DNA of 64,000 bases, taken from the NCBI GenBank assembly GCA_964019055.1, contig OZ025217.1, positions 10,181,755-10,245,754 of the forward strand, written 5' to 3'. The position numbers and the translations under genes were made by a program. The DNA comes from Anthopleura xanthogrammica (Eukaryota; Cnidaria; Anthozoa; Actiniaria; Actiniidae). The stretch's first letter is position 1; the number at the start of each line of letters is the position of its first letter. The notes under the pieces are model-generated. The model did no database searches and was not told the DNA's origin. It was given only the letters and a program-made list of their open reading frames with translations. This document shows, one piece after another, positions 52,151-63,231 of the stretch.

Positions 52151-52170
52151 ACGGGGGGGGGCTCACTACT

Positions 52171-52176
52171 TATATT
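52171..52176. other. Target-site duplication, right (TATATT)
   Basis: Directly follows GCTCACTACT and resumes the interrupted minisatellite unit (TATATTTGTTTAACC). Confidence 0.92.
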
Positions 52177-53038
52177 TGTTTAACCAAACAGTAGGTCTGT
52201 GAGGTATTCCTGTTTTACCCGTTATATATTTGTTTAACCAAACAGTAGGTCTGTGAGGTATTCCTGTTTTACCCATTATATATTTGTTTAACCAAACAGT
52301 AGGTCTGTGAGGTATTCCTGTTTTACCCGTTATATATTTGTTTAACCAAACAGTAGGTCTGTGAGGTATTCCTGTTTTACCCGTTATATATTTGTTTAAC
52401 CAAACAGTAGGTCTGTGAGGTATTCCTGTTTTACCTGTTATATATTTGTTTAACCAAACAGTAGGTCTGTGAGGTATTCCTGTTTTACCTGTTATATATT
52501 TGTTTAACCAAACAGTAGGTCTGTGAGGTATTCCTGTTTTACCCGTAATATATTTGTTTAACCAAACAGTAGGTCTGTGAGGTATTCCTGTTTTACCCAT
52601 TATATATTTGTTTAACCAAACAGTAGGTCTGTGAGGTATTCCTGTTTTACCCATTATATATTTGTTTAACCAAACAGTAGGTCTGTGAGGTATTCCTGTT
52701 TTACCCATTATATATTTGTTTAACCAAACAGTAGGTCTGTGAGGTATTCCTGTTTTACCTGTTATATATTTGTTTAACCAAACAGTAGGTCTGTGAGGTA
52801 TTCCTGTTTTACCCATTATATATTTGTTTAACCAAACAGTAGGTCTGTGAGGTATTCCTGTTTTACCCGTTATATATTTGTTTAACCAAACAGTAGGTCT
52901 GTGAGGTATTCCTGTTTTACCCATTATATATTTGTTTAACCAAACAGTAGGTCTGTGAGGTATTCCTGTTTTACCCGTTATATATTTGTCTAACCAAACA
53001 GTAGGTCTGTGAGGTTTTCCTGCAGTTTTACCCATTAA
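52171..53038. repeat. 54-bp minisatellite, right block (~16 units)
   Basis: Continuation of the array at 46474-47187 in the same orientation, so the element inserted into one pre-existing array. The last unit is degenerate (gaggttttcctgcagtttta). The long minus-strand open frame is the 18-residue repeat. Confidence 0.95.
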
Positions 53039-53039
53039 C

Positions 53040-53598
53040 CTTAATACCCAGACGTGCCCATGCAGACTTACCCTGAGGTTTTTCAGGGTAGTCATACGAT
53101 TTGAAGGGTTATTGCAATTGTCATTGATTTCTTTTTACGACACGGCGGCCAAGTTTCCCCTAGATTTTCCGGTTATCCTTCCTCCTTCAGAGCCCATTAA
53201 CCTAAATTCTCAGACGTCCCCAGACTTAGCTCAGCCCTGCAGAGGTTGTTTCAGGGTATCAATACTATTTGAAGGTTTTGAGGGGTTGTGAAAAATTTAT
53301 GAGTTTATTTTATTCACATGAGAATGATTGCAAGCCGCCTATCTTGATAGCGTGAGCAGCTTGCGTCAGTCGATAATTGAACCCGATTAACACCACTTTT
53401 AAAAAGCCACTTAGCGGTTCACATTCGGAGAAACACGAAAACTAAAAAAAAAAAGCTGTCCATTAAGCTTGACTTTCGGTGACACTCGCTAACTGTACAT
53501 ACTTGAGCTGGCCGTGTATTTATAAGACGGTTTTGATTGGTATATCTTGTTATTTATTTGCGTCATTAAGTCATGTAAATTGTCGTGGATTCACGGAT
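53040..53598. other. Intergenic, no gene identified
   Basis: Two related blocks (cccattaaccttaatacc at about 53033 and cccattaacctaaattctca at about 53195) suggest an old duplication. Nothing else supported. Confidence 0.4.
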
Positions 53599-53734
53599 AT
53601 AGACCCATTGCACGCAACGTCAAAGCAGCCCAAATGGAGAACAAAACAAAAGAATTTCAATTTCCTGAGAATTAGAAACCCATTGTTTTGCCCTCCAAAT
53701 TGAGCTGCATTTCGAAGTGCTGCAAGGGGTCTAT
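53599..53734. mobile_element. MITE with ATAGACCC inverted ends
   Basis: Ends atagacccattgcacgcaac and agtgctgcaaggggtctat are imperfectly inverted. Each is followed inward by agcagcccaaatgg or ccaaattgagct. Same family as 20439-20571. Confidence 0.65.
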
Positions 53735-54504
53735 TGCTTTAAAACCATTCTTCTCACATGAACAGGAAAGCATGAAACGAGCTGATATAAAGTTCCTGTG
53801 AAGGAATTGTCGTGGTATTGACCTTCCAACCAATAAAAAGGCAAAAGGTTTGATAAGGTCTAACAAATGACGAAACGAGTCCCTTGAAAAAGTTTGACTT
53901 AGTGCGTTAAAAGAATTTCATAAAGGTTGAGAACCATTTGAAATATAAAAATTCAAACAGTTTGTGATAAAAATCATTTTGGAAACTTATGTGCTCAACT
54001 GTCCAGTCGACATCTTTTTGCATTTTTTTCTATTCGTTTGGTTTTATTTTTTGCTAGCTTGTTCGTTTGTTCATTTATTTGTTTACTCATTTGTTTCTTC
54101 GTTTGTTTGTTTCTTTATTTGTTTGGTTGGTTTTTTGTTTGTTAATTACTTAATTGGTTGCTTAAATTTGTCTGTTTGTTTATTCATAAATTTATTTATT
54201 GTTTGGTTGTTGTTGTTGTTGTTGTTGTATGTATGTATGAATTTGGCTGTTTATTTGTTGTTGTTTTTCTTCATTTGTTGGGTTGTCTTCTTGTTTACTT
54301 AGTTTCTCTGCTGTTGTTACTTTACCAAATTCTTTGATCAAAAATTGTTATTAATGTAACGTAGGGCATAAAACTAAAATACCCTCAGGAAAAACGTCAT
54401 TGCAAGAGAGAGGGAAGTACTAATCTCCTCCTAATCCTAACCCCGCCTAATCTTATCCAGTCATGACTTAAACAAACAACAGACGGCTAGCTAAAGAAGG
54501 ACTC
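53735..54504. other. Intergenic, T/G-rich
   Basis: No gene. From 54040 to 54310 the plus strand is a degenerate GTTTGTTTATTT tract, which explains the hydrophobic low-complexity open frame there. Confidence 0.5.
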
Positions 54505-54777
54505 AAAAAACGTTGAACACTGAATACTGCATACTGAATAGTGCATTCAAAGACCAAAAGGCATTGTGGGTCTTATTAATTTGAAATAAATATTAAATAT
54601 AGCGATTTACTCCCTATGTGTCAGCTAGAATATTGTTTCGGACGAAATGCACTAGAAATAAAATAAATTATTATTATTTATTTTGCTTTAGACAATATTA
54701 CATGACCCAAAATGCATTTCGGTCTTGGAATGCACTATTCAGTATGCAGTATATAGTATATAGTATTCAACGTTTTT
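54505..54777. mobile_element. 273-bp MITE
   Basis: Ends aaaaaacgttgaacactgaa and tagtattcaacgttttt are inverted. Inner tactgcatactgaatagtgc is mirrored by gcactattcagtatgcagta. Related ends are seen at about 8025 and 16575. Confidence 0.78.
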
Positions 54778-55615
54778 GAAATAGCTGTATATACTGACAA
54801 TTCTCGACTGAACTACGGACCAACTCAAGGGGTAATTAAACTATTTGGCAATATTAATTCAGTTATAGTCAACTTTCTCCCAGTTGCGTGTGTATTTTCA
54901 CTATATCATACCCAACCAAGATGGCCGCCATGTCATTTGTTAATATCAACGTAACACCACCTACAATTAAATTACGTTGCTTAAAGTTTTATTGTTAGCC
55001 AAGCTATATTTGAATCACAGTTGAAATCCATGCATCGACTACTGACCTATCAAAATGGACCATTTTCACTTGTATCCGTCTTCAATTCTTCCCCTTTATA
55101 CCTGTAATTCATATCATTATAAAATATAAAATATTAATGCAATGTTTATCCAAATGTGCAGTCGATAAAAACTGATGAAAAATAAAGGAAAAACTGAAAT
55201 GGCCAATTAGAGCACAGATCTTAACAATATCATTCAATGAGTTGTAAGTCAGGGGGAAAGCTATAATAAATATCAAAAGCAACTGCCTCCGGCGATATTT
55301 TCTTCCAGATATCATAACATGTTTACAAAAGATTCTACAGTCATATGATAGTGCATGTAAAGAAAAAAAGCATATTTTTGTGGTTGATGTTAAAGCTAAA
55401 CTTTTCTGGTTTTGTTCTGGAGATATTTTGAATATGAAAGCTTTGTATGAAAGACAGTTTCATGTCGTTGGTATCAACACTTCAATGTCTCGTTAATATC
55501 ACTTTCAATAATGAATGATGATAAGCAATGGGGGCGGCATATGTGCATATTTTTAATTCGGCCAAGGGCAATTACAAAGTCAAATTTTTGAGTATTGAAG
55601 AAAGAGAGAAACAAA
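54778..55615. other. Intergenic, no feature seen
   Basis: AT-rich, no convincing gene or repeat boundary. Confidence 0.4.
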
Positions 55616-55915
55616 AGGGGGAGGGAGGGGTGGTAAGGGAGGAATGGATGCATGGAGGAATGGATGCATGGATGAATGGATTGATGGATGGTGCCGGCAG
55701 GGACGGATGAAGGAAGGGAAAGAGGGAGGGAGGGAGGGAAGGACTGATAGAATTGACATTGTTCATGCATGCTTATATAAATGAATGGATCAAGGGATGG
55801 ATGGATGGATCAAGGGATGGATGGATGGATGGATGGATGGATGGATGGAGGGAGGGAGGGAGGGAGGGAGGGAGGGAGGGAGGGAGGGATGGATGGATGG
55901 ATGGATGGTAGATGG
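55616..55915. repeat. GGGA/GGAT tetranucleotide-rich region
   Basis: Alternating GGGA and GGAT blocks with unique DNA at about 55740-55780; pure (GGAT) at 55795-55848 and (GGGA) at 55848-55890. Confidence 0.92.
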
Positions 55916-56299
55916 ATACACAATGTATTTTTTAATTAAATTTATATATCCCACAATATATATAACTATATAAATATATTAAAATAGCTCTCCAACAGCA
56001 GTCTAACAGTCTAGTCCCCAAACACTAATTACGTTTGCAAAATTCCACAAGGTGAAGAGGTCTCGTGCGTGAGCCTATCAGAGATTCACCCTGGAAGGCT
56101 GCTTCGTAATCACTTATTAACAAGTGTCGACAAATATATCTTACGTGAGGTATTAGCAAGCTTATATTATAAAGACAACGAAGAAACGTACAAAGGTTTG
56201 GACGGTTCACATACTGGAAAACATATCTTAGGTCTATCGTTGAATTGGTTCTGTTTTGACCAAGGAGCAAGGAAAAGAGAAAAGAAAGGATTTAAAATA

Positions 56300-59200
56300 A
56301 TGAGAATTGGAATTAGCATTTTTTGGCTGTGCTTTTTATTTCTGCAGAACGGAGTCGAAGGTAAGAGTGAAGCTATATGCGACAGGGTATAAGTGTTAGT
56401 GCTGTTAGGAGCAATTGATTGAAGAATTTTAACGACATCTACACAGATATTTACCATCCCGTATTTACTTGTCCAACTGTAGAACACTTTTGAGTGTGTT
56501 TCCAGCATTGAATACAGCAATAACCTCTCGGCCTATGGCACGAAGCATAATTTTCTAAGTTACTTCAGCCTTAAAAGGCAAAGTTTACATGAGATCATAA
56601 CTCAAAAAGTTTCGATTTTTTTCACCTCAAAGTAAATGTTTGCAGTTTGATGTCAAAAAATTGTCTGTTTTACGAAATTTCTGCAAAAACTCGGCGCTTT
56701 GTGCAGGTGCCCAGGGTCGATTACTAAAATAAATGGTGTGATATATAAGCATAAGGTTTTTGATGTAGGAGTTTAGACATTTATTCTGGCTTTAATCAGG
56801 AAGTGGGCAGAAGACGGACGTGCCCTCACTCGATGAAAGGAACACCTTAAACAAAACGTTGTCTTATAACGAATACCTGAAATATATCCAGGGAAAATGT
56901 GCAGGATGCATGAAAAGTCAGACCAAATGCAATCTTATTCATTGCGAAATAATGCTGAATAAATTATAGTTAACAGAAATCAGTTAGAAAATGGCTTTTC
57001 CTCTCGCGTCGATCTTGGATTTCAACGAATTCGAAGTCAAGTGCTTTTGGGTGAGGCTTAGACATACATTGAACAGATCAGATTTTTAAGAGATTTTTAT
57101 AAGATGAACTTGAATCTTGTTCGATCCATCGTGTAATAGTTAGTTAAATCTCGACATTGTGATGTTTGTGGAAACGAATATGGATGATCTCATGCCCAAT
57201 TTCAAACCACAGCTGAAAACTTATCAATAATAAATGTATCTCTTTTGATCGCATATTAAATTTTTAAAACTGTTTATCTTTCGTCTTTTAACCCATCAGT
57301 TTGACTGGGTCAGATTTGATAAAAGTTCTCTGGCATTTTATGGATATTGGGTTGAGTTTAAATGCATCTCTGAACAATCTAAAAAGCTTGGCAAACAGCG
57401 GACAAATGGTATGGAGCGAGCAGAGGCAGAGAGACCTCTTTCGATTTTTATAAAGAAAACAAAGAAAAAATATTTTTTAAAGAAATAACCAAATATTACA
57501 GAATCACGGATACCGTATTTAAAATCAAAATTATATGTCCAACTGAGCTTTATAAAAAAGTTTATGGAAGATGAAAAGTAATGAAATCATGTAAAGAATA
57601 AAGTTCTAGGTTTCGTTATACGTCGAGAATTAGTTTATGAGCTCAATCAATGTTTTTCTAATAGTTATTCAAGGAGGATAATGAATAAAAGATCAAGTTT
57701 TTTTTTGCTTCCAGAAAAATTATTTCATTTACGATCTTCTTTGGATGGCCAAACGTGTTTTTTACCACAGAGGTCCAAATACAACTTTTTTTTTCAATTT
57801 GTGATTAATCTAGAAAAATTCATTACTTTACGTGTTATAATGACGGATTTTGCACGTATTTTTGGTCCAATTAGCGAACATTTTGATATCGAATATGTTG
57901 TCATGGAGATTTTCATTTCAATAGAGACAATGCTTGCCTCTTTAGCCTGATCATCTACGTTTATCTTCCAAAACGTTTACCATTAAATTTTCCACAAAAT
58001 GGTATTATTATTACCACATCAATCATGACTGAATTTTGTCATTTGGTTTTTCAATTCTTTCGTGTCTTTAATTCATCTTTTCTTTCTCTTATTAAGAAAA
58101 ATTGTACGTAAATGTCTAGTTTAATGAGGCTAATCTGCATCTAATAAAAGAAGATATCCATAAATGACAAAATAATCATATTTTTTATTAGAATATCGAA
58201 AGAATGCCCGAATGCCTTGGAACAAATGGTCTTAGATTAGTAAGCTTATAATAATTTTGATTTGAAGAAAATCACTAAAGCTAGCTTTAAATCTCAAAGA
58301 CATGTTTCGGTAGTTTCCTCTGTCAAGTTGTCCGTAGGCAATATACCCCTTACATGTGACTTTTAAGCAATTCAATTTGCCGACGACAAAACAAAATAAT
58401 TTCAAACTGGCCTCAAAATAGACCTTTCCCGAATTCGCTTGGATGGTCACGAAACAATAATTTGAAGTCGAGGTTGTCCTTGATATATAAAAGAATCATG
58501 CAAGTTCAGTCTCGACTTGGAACCATTGTTTCGTGATCATCCAAGCGAATTCGGGAAAAGTCTATTTGAAACCTAAGGACCCTTCTCAAGATACACCGAT
58601 ATCGAATTCATTGTTCTACCTCCCTAGTTACTGTTGCTCCGTCGTACAAGCTAGAATGTGCTCTTGATATACAGGATGGAACACAGCATGGACCTCGATT
58701 GCTGAAAATTGAAAATGTCTGTCTTAGAACTGAGAATAAATGCATTCTAAAGGTGCATTGAAAAATCCTGGATAAATACTAAAAAACCTTCTGAGTTCGA
58801 GTTTGTTTGCGGGACATTTTCTATTCATTTTCTACTTACTTGGAATAAGTACCAATAGTCCCCTTCACAGTTCCCTGCACCATCTTAAAAGGTAGCTGTG
58901 CCTTTGTTTCGAAGTGAGACGAACGGTGAGCTTACAATGAAAGAGACGTGTGAATAATTGTCCAAGGTGTTAAAAAAAAGTCTCTATCATTGCAAGCTCA
59001 CCGTTCGTCTCGCTTCAAAACAAAGGCACGCGTACGGCTACCTTTCAAGATGGTGTAGGGAACGGTGAAAGGGACTATTCGATTCAGTTTGGTGATCACT
59101 CAAGTTAACCCGGCCGTCGGGATCGGTCTATTTGAAAGGAGGGATAAAAACACACCGCTCTTCTTTGAGGAAAAGCCGCGTGGTTAATTCTTGATTTCTT

Positions 59201-62200
59201 TGGCATTCCAATTTCCTGCAAGCTTTGGTACTGCTGTCTCGAAATGCATAATATGATTTTTTCGCAAGGTTAAGAATTTTCTCGAGAGTGGGAGTTAATT
59301 CTTGATTTCTTTGGCATTCCAATTTCCTGCAAGGCTTGGTACTGTTGTGTCGAAATGCATAATATGATTTTTTCGCAAGGTTAAGAATTTTCTCGAGAGT
59401 GGGAGTCCAGCCTGAAAGTCTGAGCACAAGCGGTGCAACATGCACGCAATATTGTTGTCACATCAACACGTTTCCAACGTATGTGCCTTGCAAAGGCGTT
59501 GAGTCCTGGCTAAGACAAGGACACGTTTTCAAAAAAGAAATGTTATGTTAAATGTTTCCAAAGGTGACTTAAGTGTCAGGAAACATTTGGGAACAAGTGC
59601 AACATTGTTACCACGTGTCGCACGCTTCGCGGAAACACGGAATGTTTCTACCTTACTGCGGAAACATATTTTGCTTCTTGAAGAAAAATTTGTCGCGCAT
59701 CGCAATGTTTGATCTCACTTAGCTAAACTGGGAAACATCGAGGAAGCATGCATGCCCGCGGTAAACTTGGTTCTGGAGTCATGCTTTCTTCTTTAGCTAG
59801 GCTTAATTTTTTCAGCCAATGAGATGCGGCTTTTTGGTGCCTGGAACTCTCTAGCCTCCCACTTATCCTCTTTTTCCTTTCGTCTTTTTCCCCAACTAGG
59901 ATTAATAGAAGAGGATCATCATTTAAGGTTGTTACGTAATATCACGAAGTACTCGCACTTGGTTCGAGAAATTATCCCTTTGAAAAACGAGAGTGACCCT
60001 ATCGTTGTTACTTTTGACATCGCTTACAGCCAGCTGGTAGAACTGGTGAGTACATTATCATGCTATCAATAGACGTTTCCAGAAAAATAAAGTTTTATGC
60101 GCTAGAAATGCATGATCCAATTATGGTTCTTTATAGAGCGAGGTTGCACCCTGACAAGGAGGTTCTGTTTGACACTTTTTTGCATGATGTTTGCACAACT
60201 TGAACGTGCGTATCATTGCCTTTGAATCAATCATGACGCACGGCACGGAACGGTGCGGAATGGACGACGTCCTTTAAACAATTTGAACGTGCGTATCATT
60301 GCCTTTGAACCAATCACGGCGCACGGCACGGCACGGTGACAGTACGGATGACATTCTTTAAGCCAACTGCAGCGTTATATCCTTTGAATTACTCACGCGC
60401 ATGCGTATCATTGCTTCTAAACCAATCCATTCACCGTCACCGGTGCGCACAGTAAATCGGATAGGGCGGTTTTGGCCCCAAAAATGGGGCCAAAATTTTG
60501 ACCCTATAGTGGCCCCCTTAAAGTAGGGCTATTTCGGCACTATCGGTAGGGGCCATTTTTTTAGCTCTGATTTTGGGGCTGTTTTAGCCCCTTATTTGGG
60601 GCTAAATTCTGACCCTAAAATGGCCCCTTGTGAAAAGGGCCATTTTGGCACTTTGGAAATTGGAGCTATTTTAGCTCTGATGTTTGGGGCTATTTTAGCC
60701 CTTATTTGGGGCTAAATTCTGACCCTAAAATGGCCCCTTGTGAAAAGGGCCATTTTGGCACTTTGGAAATTGGAGCTATTTTAGCTCTGATGTTGGGGCT
60801 ATTTTAGCCCTTAATATTAGGGCCGTTTTTTGGCCCAATTTTAAAGGGGCCAATTTATCCCATGTCTAGAGCCACTAAATGATCCGGAAATCGCCTTTTT
60901 TGCTCCATAATCGGTGTAGTCATTTTTATTCATATTAAAATAACTGTTGAAGACTTGTTTACAGTGTAACCATGATCTAATAAAAATAGCAATCACAATC
61001 AGAGACAAAAGCGAATTTTCAATTTAGTCAAAAACCTAAAAAAACCTAATTATCTGAAAACATTGTATATTCTTTATATCATGAGTATATCAGTTTATAC
61101 TTGCAAGTAGCTGCTACTCCTTTACTCTACATGACTGTATGTAGTCAATTGCTGCTCCATATATAATGTGTAATCTCCATCTCTAAGTAGAAGCAAACAA
61201 AACCATGAGCTTAAAAAGTATTGAAAAAGCGAAACCATAGATAATTATAGGCAATTCTACACAATTCACCGGCTTCTATTATCAAAAATTAACCCTAAAA
61301 AAAACATTTGAAGCTCCATGAAGTTTATTATTACAGTTGTAAACTTTTAAAGGCAAAGGACAAAGGTTCGGCTAAAATAATCTACTCACCGATAATTTAG
61401 CCTTCTTCAAGGAAAAAAACTGATCCAAAATGATCTTGAACATCTTAAGTGCCGTTCTTCTGAGTTTCAGTCAATATTCTTACCCAAAGGGGTTTAAAAG
61501 AATCACATAAAGAAGCTACTGTTCGCCATGTCGTTGGCCATGCTTCTTGAAAATGGCGGGCTTTGAAATGCCTTCCCCGCTGAGAATCATGGTCTTTCGG
61601 GACGCAATGAATTATGGGATCATTTTTTCGGGCAGGTTTGCATTTCATATACGTTATTGGCTATACAATCAAATGATATTTACTCAAATCGCTTTTTCTC
61701 TACGGCAAAGTTTGTAATTTATCTATTTCAAAAAAATATTTGCACGATCAATTCAAAATAAAAAACAAATTTAGACAAGATATGTATGGAGCCAAAATGG
61801 CCCCCTGGATTCTAAAATAGCACCTTGGTTTCCATTTTACAAATTTTAGCCCATGATAGAACCAGAACAGCTTTATATATAGGATATAATATTATAATTA
61901 ACCTTTTGTTTTATATGGTAACCCGATTAGCAAATAGTAAACTTAAACAGCCCTTTGGGCCAAAACAGCCCTAAATGTTATGAGGCCAAAATGGCTCACG
62001 CAAACTGAAATAGCCCCTCGTCCCGTTTTGGCCAGCCTTTGGGCCAAAACAGCACTAATTGTTATAGAGCCAAAATGGCTCCCACAAACTAAAATAGCTC
62101 CTCGTCCCATTTCGGCCAACCTTTGGGGCCAAAACAGCTCCAATTGTCAGAGGGCCAAAATGGCTTCTTGAATCGAGAATAGCCCCATAATCCATTTTGG

Positions 62201-63164
62201 ACACCTTCGGGGCCAAAACAGCTCCAATTGTCAGAGGGCCAAAATGGCTGCTTTAGAGCCAAGATACCCTGAAGTTCTAATTTAGCACTTCTTGCCAAAT
62301 TATTGCTAAAACAGTACTTATTATTGTTATATCAAATTCACTCTTATTGATCAATAATGGCATCATTTTCTATTTAGGTCTATACCTGAGCCAAAGTAGT
62401 TCTAAAAATACTGGGCCAAAACAGCTTTTTTAGGGCCAAAATGGTATTTTGTTCCATTTTGGCCCTCTTCAGAGCCAAAATAGCACTAGTCAAAAAAAGC
62501 CAAAATGACTCTGTGGGGCCAAATCAGCCCTTTCAAATTTACTGTGCGGTAATACCGTGCGTTTTTACAGTCATACGAATCTGTAGGTCTGTAACCGTTG
62601 TTGTTTTTTTTCATTTTTCTTCTTATTTATACCATGCACAGTACACAGTACAGCAATGTAAATTCCATAACAAATTTATATCCAACATGTTTATCGCTGA
62701 CAAGTGATCAAATAAGCGCGAGTTATAGATGACGACTGATATGCAAATAAGGATGGACATGCTTACCTAATCTCTGTTGATGTTTTTTAACGATACAGGA
62801 CAGCAAGAACCAGATCTTATCCAGCTACATCTGGGTCCGTCAGGTATGATCTTAATCATCTGTGGTAGTAGAATGAGATAAATGGAATATTAATCCCGGA
62901 AAGGAATGGTAGGAATAGATGGAAAGAGATAGGTAGTATGGGATACAAGTAATGAGAAGGATGAAATGGAATGGATAGAATAGGACGGATGAAATCGGGT
63001 ATTAATGGTATAAAAAGCGATGAACTAGAAAAAATTTGAATGGGATGATAGATGAAAAGAGATGGATAGAGTAGGATGAATAGAATGAAATGGGTGAAAT
63101 GGAATTGATTGTACGAGGATAAAATGGGATAGATAAAATGGGATGGGTATTATCATTATTATTA

Positions 63165-63231
<67 letters not shown>

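Larger units (their letters stand above)
47194..52170. mobile_element. 4,977-bp palindromic Polinton-like element
   Basis: The termini are AGTAGTGAGC..GCTCACTACT. Arms of about 2.2 kb (47194..~49420 and ~49953..52170) are near-identical inverted copies with only a few substitutions. They flank a ~530-bp unique centre. A 6-bp duplication (TATATT) is in 47188..47193 and 52171..52176. Six-base duplications, 5'-AG ends and short terminal tandem repeats (AGT AGT) are known features of Polinton/Maverick elements, which replicate by protein priming and insert with a retroviral-type integrase. No polymerase B, integrase, ATPase or capsid gene is present, so it would depend on enzymes supplied in trans. 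Each arm encodes a PC4-like protein and a C2HC zinc-finger protein; the centre encodes a tRNA-Trp. The Polinton link is inferred from the ends, not from a marker gene. Confidence 0.85.
49953..52170 (-). repeat. Right arm (long terminal inverted repeat) of the palindromic element
   Basis: Reverse complement of the left arm with only scattered differences. It carries a second copy of both genes. Confidence 0.93.

Noticed and set aside
46474..53038. CRISPR-like array (regular repeats of 54 bp)
   Set aside because: There are no unique spacers between repeats, the units are contiguous, and the genome is animal.
59128..59445. 105-residue minus-strand frame with two 37-residue repeats
   Set aside because: It results from a recent 111-bp tandem duplication; no recognised domain and no start context. 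Kept as a repeat only.
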